This document shows, one piece after another, positions 44,335 through 53,542 of a stretch of 64,000 nucleotides of DNA (positions are counted from its first letter, which is position 1; each line of letters opens with the position of its first letter). The DNA is from Pseudomonas sp. 8O. Lineage in GTDB: Bacteria; Pseudomonadota; Gammaproteobacteria; Pseudomonadales; Pseudomonadaceae. The DNA is taken from positions 537,372 through 601,371 of the forward strand of contig NZ_LR733263.1 in assembly GCF_902506495.1 (NCBI RefSeq). The letters run 5' to 3'. A program made the position numbers and the translations under genes. A model generated the notes under the pieces. The model made no database searches. It was given only the letters and a program-made list of their open reading frames with translations, and was not told where the DNA came from.

Positions 44335-45360
44335 TCAGGACAACAGACTGACCACGCTGGAACGGCTGATATTGGCCTGGGCGACCACGGTCTGGGTCAC
44401 CGCCGCGTAGCTGCTGGGGCTGCGACGCATCAGGCTGAACACTTCACCGGCAAACTCCTTGGCCCATTCACGCTCGTTGTGATCGGCATGACGGGCGAGA
44501 AACTCGCGAATTTCCTCCTGACGATGGCTGAGTTGCTCACGCAGCGTGCCGATCCGGTCCAGCGCCGCCACCACTTCGTCCAGTGCCCGGCGCAGTTCAC
44601 GGGCACCATCGAGGCGCGCGGCGTCGGGCAGGCGCAACATCTGCTCCTCGTGGCTGACCACGGCCGCTTGAGCCTGGCTCGCCAGCTTGCCCTCACCCTG
44701 CACGCGCAGCTCGCCCTTGAGCTGCTGCCACTCACTCTCGCGGGCGCTGAATTTCAGCGCCCCGCCATTATCGACTTCAGCGCGGATGCCCGCCGGACCG
44801 AGACCGGCGTTGAAACGACGGAGAATCTGTTGCTCGCTCAGGCCCTCGTCGAGCACCACCGCCAGCGGCTCGGTCAGCTTGCGTCCGGCGCTGAACAGCA
44901 GGGTTTCCTTGCCGGCCTGCTGCACCGCAGCAATGGAGTCCAGCCCTTGCAGGCTGAAACGGCTGCGCACCGGCTCGCTGAGACGCAACTTGAAGCTGGC
45001 ATCCAGCGCTTCGCCGGAGCGCTGGCTGCGTTCGGCGAGCAGCTTGCGTACCTGTTCCAGCTCACGCTTGATGCCGTCGCGCTCACCGGCCTGGGCATTG
45101 CTCAGCTCGCGGCTGAGACTGAGCTTGAGCTGACCGAGTCGCCCGGCCAGTTCGCCGAGGTAACTGTCGGCCGCCTGCATCGAGGTCAACTGCTGGTTGA
45201 GCTGCAGATTGAAAGTGGCACTCTTGCCACGCGGCGGTGACGCAGGCTCAGCAGGCAACTGCTTGCGCTGGCGCTGCACGGGCTGCTCGCCCTGCACCGG
45301 GCGGCGGGCCTGCGGATCGAGCGCCGTGACGACCGGGAGCTGTGTATCGACCTTGATCAC
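44335..45360 (-). CDS. Flagellin-like protein downstream of flgL (atypical)
   Basis: 341 residues; no exact family recognised. The C-terminal AQANISRSSVVSLLS resembles the flagellin D0 end (AQANxxPQSVLSLL). Residues about 175-206 (ILRRFNAGLGPAGIRAEVDNGG) resemble the flagellin IN motif, and residues 52-90 form a heptad-like helix as in flagellin D1. The normal flagellin N-terminus is missing: residues 1-48 are Pro/Gln/Arg-rich and probably disordered. The GTG start has AGGAG six bases upstream. It follows flgL by 10 bases, where a flagellin gene often sits. It may be a divergent filament protein or an accessory one. Confidence 0.6.
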   Translation of the reverse strand: MIKVDTQLPVVTALDPQARRPVQGEQPVQRQRKQLPAEPASPPRGKSATFNLQLNQQLTSMQAADSYLGELAGRLGQLKLSLSRELSNAQAGERDGIKRELEQVRKLLAERSQRSGEALDASFKLRLSEPVRSRFSLQGLDSIAAVQQAGKETLLFSAGRKLTEPLAVVLDEGLSEQQILRRFNAGLGPAGIRAEVDNGGALKFSARESEWQQLKGELRVQGEGKLASQAQAAVVSHEEQMLRLPDAARLDGARELRRALDEVVAALDRIGTLREQLSHRQEEIREFLARHADHNEREWAKEFAGEVFSLMRRSPSSYAAVTQTVVAQANISRSSVVSLLS

Positions 45361-45370
45361 CGCAGGCTCC

Positions 45371-46288
45371 TTACAGCAGGCTGAACAACGACATCTCGTT
45401 GATCTTCAGATACGTCTTCTGCGTCGCGCCGAGCGCCAGCTGGTAGTTGTTCAGGTCGATGGTGGCGCCAGCATAGTCCAGCTGCGACAGCTCGCCTTCG
45501 ATCTTCTGGTTGACCAGCGACACATCCTCGTTGCTGTCGGTCAGAAGGGTCAGTGCGTTCTGCCGCCCACCGAGGTCGGTGATCGAACCCATGACGCGCC
45601 CATGAGCGTCATCCAGTGCGCCGAGGGTGTCGGTGATCTGCTGGCGCACGGCCGGATCGGTGGCGTCCAGCGCCGGGTCCTGCAGGGTGTTGATCAGGCC
45701 ACGCAGCTCGTTGAGCATGCCCACCCCGGCGCCGAAGACGCTGGCCGCCGTGACGTTCTCGTCGACCAGCACGCCGTTGGCCACGGCGGCCTGACGGTGC
45801 TTGTCGTTGCCGGTGATGCTGTAGGCCTGGGTGGCCGCATCGAAACCCAGCGCCGGGGTGTCACTGAGGGTGCCGGAGAACAGATAGCGCCCCTCCTCGT
45901 CACGCACGTTGGCGAAGCTGAAGATGGTGTCTTCGATAATCGACAGCTCACCGGCCATGGCAGCCAGGTCTTCGCTGGTGTTGGAGCCGTTGGCCGCCCA
46001 CAGCAGCAGATCGCGCACGTTGAGCATCGCGTCGGAAGTGGACTTGAGGTTGGCTTCCTGAGTCGAGAGGCTGCCGGAGACGTTGGCGATGTTCTTGCGG
46101 AACTGCTCCAGGCTCGCTTCCTCACGCTCGACACGCAGCACGCGCACGCTGGCGATGGGGTCGTCGGACGGCAACAGGATGCGCTTGCCGGTGGCCATCT
46201 GCTGCATCAGCTTGCCCAACTCGGCAGAACTGCTGTTCATCGAGTTGTGCATCAGCGAGGTGATCTGCGAATTGGTGATGCGCATCAT
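45371..46288 (-). CDS. flgL: Flagellar hook-filament junction protein FlgL
   Basis: 305 residues, much shorter than FlgL of the main polar system in many Pseudomonas. The N-terminus MMRITNSQITSLMHNSMN and the helical ATGKRILLPSDDPIASVRVL are FlgL/flagellin D0-D1 marks; the C-terminus ends KINEMSLFSLL. FlgL with FlgK joins the hook to the filament. It is 24 bases downstream of flgK. Confidence 0.93.
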   Translation of the reverse strand: MMRITNSQITSLMHNSMNSSSAELGKLMQQMATGKRILLPSDDPIASVRVLRVEREEASLEQFRKNIANVSGSLSTQEANLKSTSDAMLNVRDLLLWAANGSNTSEDLAAMAGELSIIEDTIFSFANVRDEEGRYLFSGTLSDTPALGFDAATQAYSITGNDKHRQAAVANGVLVDENVTAASVFGAGVGMLNELRGLINTLQDPALDATDPAVRQQITDTLGALDDAHGRVMGSITDLGGRQNALTLLTDSNEDVSLVNQKIEGELSQLDYAGATIDLNNYQLALGATQKTYLKINEMSLFSLL

Positions 46289-46312
46289 GGCTGAATCTCT
46301 CTAAAAGCCGCT

Positions 46313-47680
46313 TCAGAACGCGGCAAGCATGTCATCGAACAACTGGTTGGCGGTGTTGATCACCTTCATGTTGGCCTGGTAGGCCTGCTGGTAGGTCATC
46401 AGGTTGACCGCCTCCTCGTCCAGGCTCACAGCGCTGACGCTGTCGCGCTGTGACTGCGCCTGCTGGGTCACGGCGGTAGCGGACTTGAAGTCAGCCTGGT
46501 TCTGCCGACTGTCGCTGGCGACCCTACCGAGCAGGCCGGCGTAGGCATCGTTGAGGGTGACCTGGCTGCCGTCCAGGGTAATGGTCTGGTTCTTCAGGTC
46601 GAGCAGATCCAGCAGCACTTCGTTGTTGCCGGTCTCCCCCGCCACCGAAGAGAACGCCAGCTGTTCGGCGGTCAGCGGTTCGATACGCAGCAAGGCGGTG
46701 GTGCTGGCGGGGTCATAGACGAACAGCGGCTGGCCGGGGTTGCCGTTGAGATCGAAGCCTGTGGCGAGCACGTCGTTGACCATCTGCGCCAGCTGGCTGG
46801 CCATGTCGTGCAGGGCGTCCAGGTTCGGCCGCAGGCTGTTGTACTCGACGTCATACAGGCCGCCGAACGCGCCGCCGAAACCATCCTGACGCAGCGGGAA
46901 GCTGGTGCCGGCGAAGGCCAGGCTGACTTCCTGCTCACCCGTGGCGGTCATCGCCACCTTGAGCTGGCCGGCGGTCGGACCGGCCACCAGCGGCTGACCG
47001 TTGGCCAGGGCGACGCTGACCGAGCCGTCCGGGGTCTCGTTGACGCGCAGCTTGGCGAACTGGCTGAGTTCGCCGATCAGGCTTTCACGGTGATCACGCA
47101 GTGCGGTGCTGTCACCCTTGACCGACTCGGTCTCGACGATCTTCTTGTTCAGCAGCGCGATGTTCTCGGTCAGGCCGTTGATCTCGGTGGCCATGGCGGT
47201 GCGCTGCTCCTGCAGCGCCTTGACCTGCGCATCGATGTTGCTGCTCAGACCGTTGAAGCGCTGCGCCAGGTTGCCGGCCTCGCTGATGATCTGCTGACGC
47301 AAGGCAATGGAGCCCGGCGTGGCGCTGGCTTCACTGAGCGCGGCGAAGAACTGGTCGAGGCCGGCGCTGATGCTCGAACCGGTGCCGGACATCAACGCTT
47401 CCAGCGCGGTCAGGTACTGCTGCGAGGCACCGTAGAAGTTCTCCTCGGTGGTCGCGCGCCACAACTGCTGGTTGTGAAATTCGTTGGTCATGCGGCGAAT
47501 GCTGATCACCTCGACACCGCCGCCGACGCTCAAGCCACCCTGCCCGGCCAGCGACCCGGTGATGGTCTGTAGGCGGCTGAAACCGGGCGTATTGACGTTG
47601 GCGATGTTCTGCCCGGTAGTGGCCAGGGCGACCTGGCTGGCACGCACACCGCTGTAGGCGATCTGGTTGAGGATGCTCAC
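46313..47680 (-). CDS. flgK: Flagellar hook-associated protein FlgK
   Basis: 455 residues, short compared with the ~550-680 of many FlgK proteins, implying a reduced outer domain. The N-terminus ILNQIAYSGVRASQVALATT and NIANVNTPGFSR are the axial-protein D0 motif; the C-terminus has VNLMTYQQAYQANMKVINTA. The start is GTG, three bases after the flgJ stop. Confidence 0.94.
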   Translation of the reverse strand: MSILNQIAYSGVRASQVALATTGQNIANVNTPGFSRLQTITGSLAGQGGLSVGGGVEVISIRRMTNEFHNQQLWRATTEENFYGASQQYLTALEALMSGTGSSISAGLDQFFAALSEASATPGSIALRQQIISEAGNLAQRFNGLSSNIDAQVKALQEQRTAMATEINGLTENIALLNKKIVETESVKGDSTALRDHRESLIGELSQFAKLRVNETPDGSVSVALANGQPLVAGPTAGQLKVAMTATGEQEVSLAFAGTSFPLRQDGFGGAFGGLYDVEYNSLRPNLDALHDMASQLAQMVNDVLATGFDLNGNPGQPLFVYDPASTTALLRIEPLTAEQLAFSSVAGETGNNEVLLDLLDLKNQTITLDGSQVTLNDAYAGLLGRVASDSRQNQADFKSATAVTQQAQSQRDSVSAVSLDEEAVNLMTYQQAYQANMKVINTANQLFDDMLAAF

Positions 47681-47683
47681 GAC

Positions 47684-48808
47684 TTAGGACTCCTGACGCT
47701 CGAAGCGCATCGGCTGAGCGAAGGCCGCCAGACGCGGCGCACGGGCATCGTCGGCAGCGGATTGGGCTGTTACTGAAGACAGGGCGACGGAATCTGCGGT
47801 GGACTTAAATCCGTCGCGCGTCAGCACCTGCTTGCTGGCGACAGCACCGAGCAACAGGCCACTGTCGGCACTCAAGGCACTGGCCAGTTGCTGGCGGGTC
47901 TGCGCGCTGAGCGAGGTCTGCTGCTGTACTTCGTTCTTGACCGGTGTTTCGCGGCTGGCCAGATCGCCGAGAATCTTGCGCGTGTAATCGCGGGTTTCCT
48001 GGAAGGGAATGCGCTCGATCCAGGCACCGGTAGCGATCTCGCCACTGCGCGGGTCGCCGTTGACCTTCAGCCATTCGTCGACGCGGCCAGGGCCGGCGTT
48101 ATAGGCAGCCAGCGCCAGCGCCTGATGGCCGTCGTAACGCTGCAGCATCTTGTCCAGGTAGGCGCTGCCCAGGCGCTTGTTGTACTCGGCATCAGTGGTC
48201 AGGCGCGCTTCGCTGAACGGCAGGCCGAGTTCGGCGGCCATCTCCCGCGCAGTGTCCGGCATCAGCTGCATCAGACCGCGTGCACCCTTGGGCGATACGG
48301 CATCGATACGACCGGCAGACTCCTGCTGGATGACGCGATCGACCAGCGCAAGAAAGCCTGCCGAGCCCTTGTCCCAGGCCTTGCCCAGCCCATCGACGCC
48401 GCGCTGCCAGGTCGCGCGCAGCGGCTCCAGCAGGCTGCTGGAGGAACGCTGCGGCAGTTCCGCAGAACGGGCAGCGGCTGCGGCCACCTCCAGATCCGGC
48501 GCCTGGGACGCCGCGCCGGACAGTTGCTTGACCAGCATGTCGGCGATGCCGGTCTGCTTGCGCCCGGCCAGGGTCTCGGCCAGCACCTCGTCGTAGAAGT
48601 CGCGCATGGTGTCCATCTCGCGACTGCGCATCGGGTTGCCTTCGGCGAGCACGTCGCTGGCCTTGCGCATCTGCTTGAGGATCTGTTGCAGGAACAGCGC
48701 CTCGAACTGCTCGGCCGCGGCCTGCAACTGCTGTTCACGGGCGGTGCCGATGCCATCGGCGCTGCCACGGTGGCTGTTCATGTGTTGGGCGAGGGAAACG
48801 ATGCTCAT
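47684..48808 (-). CDS. flgJ: Rod-cap protein FlgJ fused to a lytic-transglycosylase domain
   Basis: 374 residues. Residues about 25-95 are the rod-cap domain (AAEQFEALFLQQILKQMRKA; MDTMRDFYDEVLAETL). A variable linker is followed by an SLT-type domain from about residue 150: QQESAGRIDAVSPKGARGLM with catalytic Glu163, and AYNAGPG. Typical gamma-proteobacterial FlgJ carries a glucosaminidase (GH73) instead. The fused enzyme should open peptidoglycan for the rod by transglycosylase chemistry. It lies between flgI and flgK with 3-base gaps. Confidence 0.92.
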   Translation of the reverse strand: MSIVSLAQHMNSHRGSADGIGTAREQQLQAAAEQFEALFLQQILKQMRKASDVLAEGNPMRSREMDTMRDFYDEVLAETLAGRKQTGIADMLVKQLSGAASQAPDLEVAAAAARSAELPQRSSSSLLEPLRATWQRGVDGLGKAWDKGSAGFLALVDRVIQQESAGRIDAVSPKGARGLMQLMPDTAREMAAELGLPFSEARLTTDAEYNKRLGSAYLDKMLQRYDGHQALALAAYNAGPGRVDEWLKVNGDPRSGEIATGAWIERIPFQETRDYTRKILGDLASRETPVKNEVQQQTSLSAQTRQQLASALSADSGLLLGAVASKQVLTRDGFKSTADSVALSSVTAQSAADDARAPRLAAFAQPMRFERQES

Positions 48809-48811
48809 GGC

Positions 48812-49906
48812 TCAGATCACGATCAGTTCAGCGTTGAGGGCACCGGCCTGTTCCAGCGCCTGGAGGATGCTCATGACATCGTCCGGGGTGGCGCCGAGGC
48901 TGTTCACGGTGTTGATGATGCTGTCCAGGCTGGCGCCGTCAGGCCACTTGAACATGGCGTTCTTGTCCTGACTGACAGCCACATCGGAGCGCGGCACCAC
49001 GGCGGTCTGGCCGCCGGAGAAGGCATTGGGCTGGCTGACCTGGGGGTTCTCGCTGATAGTCACGGTCAGCGTGCCATGGGCCACGGCGGCGGCCTTGACG
49101 CGCACACCCTGGCCAACCACCACGGTGCCGGTACGACTGTTGAACACCACACGCGGCCGCTCGCGGCCCTCTTCCACCTCCAGGCCTTCGAGCATGGCCA
49201 TGAAGCCGATGCGCTGGGTGCTGGTAATGGGTGCGCGAATGGAAATCTTGGTCGAGTTCAGGGCGCTGGCGGTGCCGCTGCCGAAGCGGCCGTTGACCGC
49301 TTCGACCACCCGCGCGGCGGTCTGGAAGCTGGGCTGGCGCAGGTTGAGCATGACGTCGTCGCGGGTGCTGAAGTCGCTGGGGATCATGCGCTCGACGGTG
49401 GCGCCATTGGGTACACGACCACTGTTGGCGGAGTTGATCGCCACGCTGGAGCCGCTCTGCCCAGTGGCATTGAGGCCGCCAACGACGATGGCACCCTGGG
49501 CCAGGGCATAGGTTTCGCCGTCGACGCCCTGCAGCGGGGTCATCAGCAACTGGCCGCCACGCAGGCTCTTGGCATCGCCCAGCGAGGCGACGGTGATATC
49601 CACGGTCTGCCCCGGGCTGTAGGACGGCGGAATTTCTGCGGTCACGGTTACCGCCGCGACGTTCTTCAGCTTGGGATCGACGTTCGGCGGCAGGTTGATG
49701 CCGAACTGCTTGATCATGTTCGCCACCGACTGGCTGGTGAAGCGCACCTGGTTCTTGTCGCCGGTGCCGTCGAGGCCTACCACCAGGCCATAGCCGATCA
49801 GCTGGTTGCCGCGAATGCCTTCGATGTCCACCAGGTCCATCAGCGGCACGGCCTTGGCCAATAGCGGCCAGCTCAGGACACAGGCGACGAGAATACGTTT
49901 GATCAT
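48812..49906 (-). CDS. flgI: Flagellar P-ring protein FlgI
   Basis: 364 residues with a signal peptide (LLAKAVP). It forms the peptidoglycan-associated bushing of the basal body. Family marks are LMDLVDIEGIRGNQLIGYGL, VAAVTVTAEIPPSYSPGQ and the C-terminal ALEQAGALNAELIVI. It sits three bases before flgJ. Length and sequence are normal. Confidence 0.96.
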   Translation of the reverse strand: MIKRILVACVLSWPLLAKAVPLMDLVDIEGIRGNQLIGYGLVVGLDGTGDKNQVRFTSQSVANMIKQFGINLPPNVDPKLKNVAAVTVTAEIPPSYSPGQTVDITVASLGDAKSLRGGQLLMTPLQGVDGETYALAQGAIVVGGLNATGQSGSSVAINSANSGRVPNGATVERMIPSDFSTRDDVMLNLRQPSFQTAARVVEAVNGRFGSGTASALNSTKISIRAPITSTQRIGFMAMLEGLEVEEGRERPRVVFNSRTGTVVVGQGVRVKAAAVAHGTLTVTISENPQVSQPNAFSGGQTAVVPRSDVAVSQDKNAMFKWPDGASLDSIINTVNSLGATPDDVMSILQALEQAGALNAELIVI

Positions 49907-49916
49907 GGTCTGGGCC

Positions 49917-50579
49917 TCAGAGCGGGAACAGCGGGCTGGTGAAGAAACGCGTCAGCCAACCGGCCGAATTGCTGTCGCTGAGCACGCCGCGCCCGGCGTA
50001 GGAGATGCGCGCGTTGGCCACGTTCTGCGAGGACACCTGGTTGGTGCGGTTGATGTCGTCCATGCGCACCAGGCCGACCAGGCGGATGTATTCGTCGCCC
50101 TGGTTCAGGCGCAGGGCCTTCTCGCCCTTGATCAGTAGCGTGCCGTTGGGCAGCACCTGATGCACGGTCACCGCGATGGAGCCGCGCAGGGTGTTCTGCT
50201 GCGAGCTGCGCGCCGAGCCATTGAAATCGCGCTCGGCCTCGGCGGAGCTTTCCAGACGGTCGTAGGTATTGCCCAGCACCGTGGGAATACCGACGGACAC
50301 GCCCGAGCTCTTGCCGAAGCTGGTGCCGGCGCTCTTGCTCGACTGGGTGGACTCGTCGAGCACCACGGTAAGGATGTCGCCGACCCGCACCGCACGCTTG
50401 TCGCCGATCAACGAGCCGCTGTAGCCACTGCGAAACAGCCCGCCACCAGTGCTCGGTGGCACGCTGTAGTCCAGTTGCAAGGGTTCGTACTGGCTCGAGT
50501 CTTCGTCGGGCAGCATCTCGTTGAAGCTGGCGCAACCACCCAGGGTCAGGAGCAGAGCGAGCGGGATCAGGCGCTTCAT
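49917..50579 (-). CDS. flgH: Flagellar L-ring lipoprotein FlgH
   Basis: 220 residues. The lipobox LGGC near residue 16 anchors it in the outer membrane, where it forms the L ring. Family features are SLIGDKRAVRVGDILTVVLD and ANARISYAGRG. The ATG at 50579 is favoured; a GTG at 50588 overlapping the flgG stop is the alternative. No strong ribosome site is seen for either. Confidence 0.94.
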   Translation of the reverse strand: MKRLIPLALLLTLGGCASFNEMLPDEDSSQYEPLQLDYSVPPSTGGGLFRSGYSGSLIGDKRAVRVGDILTVVLDESTQSSKSAGTSFGKSSGVSVGIPTVLGNTYDRLESSAEAERDFNGSARSSQQNTLRGSIAVTVHQVLPNGTLLIKGEKALRLNQGDEYIRLVGLVRMDDINRTNQVSSQNVANARISYAGRGVLSDSNSAGWLTRFFTSPLFPL

Positions 50580-50584
50580 GGCAA

Positions 50585-51370
50585 TCACACGGTCTGGTTG
50601 AGGAACTGCTGCATGCCCGACGCGGCGTCGAGCACCTTGGCGTTGGCCTCGTAGGCGCGCTGGATGGAGATCATCGCCACCATCGCCTCGACCACCTGCA
50701 CGTTGGAGCCTTCCAGCACGCCCTGCTTGAGGTTGCCCAAGCCTTCTTCGCCGGGCACGCCCTCGACCGGCTCGCCGCTGGCCACGGTTTCGCGGTAGAG
50801 GTTGCCGCCGAGCGCTTCGAGGCCACTCGGATTGGTGAAGCTGACCAGGGTGATCTGGCCCAGCTCCGAAGGCAGGGTATCGCCGGCCAGCACGGCGGTG
50901 ACGATGCCGTCGCTGCCCACGGTGAAGCGGCTGCTACCGGCCGGCACTTCGATGGCCGGCGTCAGCGGCAGGCCCTGGGAGTTGACGATCATGCCTTCGG
51001 CATTGAGCTGCAGTTGGCCGTTCTCGGTGTAGTAGATGTCGCCGTTGGGCGCTTCCACCTGGAAGAAGCCGGCGCCGATGATGGCCAGATCCATCGGCTG
51101 GCCGGTGGTCTGGATGCTGCCTTCGGTGAACACCTTCTGCGTGCCGGCCACGCGCACACCGCTGCCGAGCTGGATGCCCGAAGGCACGGTGTTGACCTCA
51201 TCGGCCTGCGCACCCGGCTGCAGTTCAATGGCGTAGAACAGGTCCTCGAACACCACGCGGTCGCTCTTGAAGCCATTGGTGTTGACGTTGGCCAGGTTGT
51301 TGGCCACGGCGCTCATGGCCTTGTCCTGAGCAGCCAGGCCGGTCTTGCTGACCCAAAGTGCGGAACTCAT
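50585..51370 (-). CDS. flgG: Distal rod protein FlgG
   Basis: 261 residues, the normal length. The D0 motif ANNLANVNTNGFKSDR and the conserved C-terminus AMVAMISIQRAYEANAKVLDA mark it as FlgG. It forms the distal rod between the proximal rod and hook. A 207-base repeat-filled gap separates it from flgF, unlike the tight spacing elsewhere in this cluster. Confidence 0.95.
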   Translation of the reverse strand: MSSALWVSKTGLAAQDKAMSAVANNLANVNTNGFKSDRVVFEDLFYAIELQPGAQADEVNTVPSGIQLGSGVRVAGTQKVFTEGSIQTTGQPMDLAIIGAGFFQVEAPNGDIYYTENGQLQLNAEGMIVNSQGLPLTPAIEVPAGSSRFTVGSDGIVTAVLAGDTLPSELGQITLVSFTNPSGLEALGGNLYRETVASGEPVEGVPGEEGLGNLKQGVLEGSNVQVVEAMVAMISIQRAYEANAKVLDAASGMQQFLNQTV

Positions 51371-51390
51371 GTCGTGTCTCCTCTATACCT

Positions 51391-51441
51391 GTAGCCCGGA
51401 TGCAATCCGGGGAAATCGTTCCCGGATTGCATCCGGGCTAC
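51391..51441. repeat. Perfect 21-bp inverted repeat between flgG and flgF
   Basis: Arms 51391-51411 and 51421-51441 (GTAGCCCGGATGCAATCC...) are exact reverse complements. A closely related pair lies at 61117-61176 within the glc operon. Confidence 0.85.
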
Positions 51442-51505
51442 GTAGTGGTGTTCTGTCAGCGCTCCATACCGACTGACGTCGAATCCTCGACGCTACGCCG
51501 TATCT

Positions 51506-51564
51506 GTAGGAGCGAGCTCGCTCGCGATCAGGGGCAGCGGGTTCGCCAGCAAGCCGGCTCCTAC
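51506..51564. repeat. REP hairpin pair between flgG and flgF
   Basis: Inverted arms 51506-51528 (GTAGGAGCGAGCTCGCTCG...) and 51542-51564 (ending AAGCCGGCTCCTAC) are REP elements of the same family as at 33722. Confidence 0.8.
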
Positions 51565-51577
51565 CCTCGCCCCCTCA

Positions 51578-52309
51578 TCAACTGCCGCGAATCATCCGGT
51601 TGCCGGCTTCGGACAGGTCCTCGGCGGCCTTCATCATCTTCACCTGGGTCTCGAACAGGCGGTTCAGGCTCATGGTCGCCACCAACTGATCGATGGCGCC
51701 GACGTTGCTGGCCTCCAGGTAACCGGAGACCAGCACCGGCGTTTCCATGTCCTCGGCCGGCTGACCGTCGGTGCGCGCCAGCAGGCCGCTGGCATCCTTG
51801 GTCAGGTCGGCGGCGTCGACATCCACCACGCGGATGCGATCAACCTCGGCGGTTACGAAGTCACCACGCGGGATCACCGAAACGGTGCCGTCACGACCAA
51901 TGTGCAGGCTGTCGTACTCGGGCAGCACGATGGGGCCGCCCTCGCCCAGCACGGCGCGGCCGTTCAGGGTCAGGCGCAGCTCGGCATCGACCTGCAGCGC
52001 GCCGTTGCGCGTGTAGCGCTCTGCACCGCCATCGCCTTCGACGGTGAACAGGCCACGGCCCTGGATCGCCACGTCGAGATCACGGCCGGTCGCCATCAAC
52101 TCACCGGGGGCGAGGTTGACGCCGTTGTTCTTCACCCGCACCAGGTGCCGGCTGTCGTAGCCGTAGCCTTCCACGGCGACGGCCTGGGCTTGCTCCAGGT
52201 CGGCACGAAAGCCGGGCGTGTTGACGTTGGCCAGGTTGTTGGCGCGCACTGTGAGCGAGCTCATGGTGCGGCTGGCGGCAGTCATTGCGGTATAACCGAG
52301 ACGGTCCAT
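51578..52309 (-). CDS. flgF: Proximal rod protein FlgF
   Basis: 243 residues. VRANNLANVNTPGFRADLEQ is the axial D0 motif and NRLFETQVKMMKAAEDL is the FlgF-type C-terminus. It forms part of the proximal rod. flgE precedes it with a 9-base gap. Confidence 0.94.
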   Translation of the reverse strand: MDRLGYTAMTAASRTMSSLTVRANNLANVNTPGFRADLEQAQAVAVEGYGYDSRHLVRVKNNGVNLAPGELMATGRDLDVAIQGRGLFTVEGDGGAERYTRNGALQVDAELRLTLNGRAVLGEGGPIVLPEYDSLHIGRDGTVSVIPRGDFVTAEVDRIRVVDVDAADLTKDASGLLARTDGQPAEDMETPVLVSGYLEASNVGAIDQLVATMSLNRLFETQVKMMKAAEDLSEAGNRMIRGS

Positions 52310-52318
52310 GGGTCAGCC

Positions 52319-53506
52319 TCAGATCGCGCCGAACAGCACTTGGGTGAGTTCCTTGTTGGTGGTCAGCACCTTGGTGTTGGCCTGGTAGTTGCGCTGGCCC
52401 TCCATCAAACCGACCAGTTGCTGGGTCAGGTCGACGTTGGAGTTCTCCAGCGAACCGGCCACCAGCTCGCCGAACGGACCGACACCCGGCACGCCGATCA
52501 GTGCAGCGCCGGAATCGGCGGTCTCCACCCAGGCGGTGCCGCTGATGTTCTTCAGGCCGCCAGCATTGGCGAAGGTGGCCAGCGCCACCTGGCCCTGGAG
52601 CATGCGCTGGCCGTTGCTGTAGTTGGCGTAGACCATGCCGTCCTTCTCCACCGCCAGACCGGTCTGCTCGCCTGCGGCATAGCCGCTGGCGCGGTTGCTG
52701 GTGACGACGAAGTCGGAGCCGTACTGGCTGGAGTTGCTGTAGTCGATGGCGATGTTCATCGGGTCGACGCCCGGCAGGGCGAAGCCGACGTTGACCGGGC
52801 CAACCGGCGCGGTGAGCGTGCCGTTGGTGCCGAAAGTCAGTGCCTGCGGGCCGCCGACAGCGGTGTTGCCCTGGTAGTAGTGGGCATCCCAGGTGTTGGC
52901 GCCAGTCTTTACGAAGTACTGGGTCAGGGTGTGTTCCTTGCCCTGGGAGTCGAACACCTTGGTGGTGTAGGTGGAGTTGTAGGTATTCACGTCCGCCGGG
53001 TCGAACGGCGCAGTGGCCGGCACGGTCTGGTTGGAGTCCAGGTTCATGACGAAGGCCAGGGTGTCGGTGGCGCGGGCCGGCAGGTTGGCGTTCTGCAGTT
53101 GCAGGTCGCCCATGGCGCCGACCAGCAGGTTGCCGGCGGCGTCCACTGGATAACCCTGCAGGGTCTGCCCGGCAGCGTTGACGATGTTGTTGTCCTTGTC
53201 GGCGCCGAACACGCCGGCGCGGGTGTAGCTCAGGTCGCCGTTGGTATCACGGGTGACGAAGAAGCCACCGCCGGAGATGGCCAGGTCCAGGCTGCGCCCG
53301 GTGGTCACCAGGGACCCGCCCTGGCTGATGCTCTGAGTGGTGGCCAGCACTTCCACGCCCATCGCCTGGCTGTCGGCGTAGATGCTGCCGAACTCGGTGC
53401 GCGAGGACTTGAAGCCGGTGGTGCCGGCGTTGGCGATATTGTGGCTGATGGTGTTGAGCTGTTCGTTGACGGCGCTGAGGCCGGTCATGGCGATGTTGAA
53501 ACTCAT
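52319..53506 (-). CDS. flgE: Flagellar hook protein FlgE
   Basis: 395 residues, short beside FlgE of the main Pseudomonas polar flagellum. SFNIAMTGLSAVNEQLNTIS begins the D0 helix, with NIANAGTTGFKSSR; the C-terminus EGQRNYQANTKVLTTNKELTQ is typical. It builds the universal-joint hook, for which FlgD is the cap. The start lies 36 bases after flgD. Confidence 0.95.
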   Translation of the reverse strand: MSFNIAMTGLSAVNEQLNTISHNIANAGTTGFKSSRTEFGSIYADSQAMGVEVLATTQSISQGGSLVTTGRSLDLAISGGGFFVTRDTNGDLSYTRAGVFGADKDNNIVNAAGQTLQGYPVDAAGNLLVGAMGDLQLQNANLPARATDTLAFVMNLDSNQTVPATAPFDPADVNTYNSTYTTKVFDSQGKEHTLTQYFVKTGANTWDAHYYQGNTAVGGPQALTFGTNGTLTAPVGPVNVGFALPGVDPMNIAIDYSNSSQYGSDFVVTSNRASGYAAGEQTGLAVEKDGMVYANYSNGQRMLQGQVALATFANAGGLKNISGTAWVETADSGAALIGVPGVGPFGELVAGSLENSNVDLTQQLVGLMEGQRNYQANTKVLTTNKELTQVLFGAI

Positions 53507-53542
53507 GGCGACTGGACCTTTGAATTGAACGAGTAGGAGGGT

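Noticed and set aside
47888..49864. A 658-codon plus-strand open frame across flgI and flgJ
   Set aside because: It is antisense to two flagellar genes with strong motifs; its His/Gly/Ala-rich composition is typical of a shadow frame.
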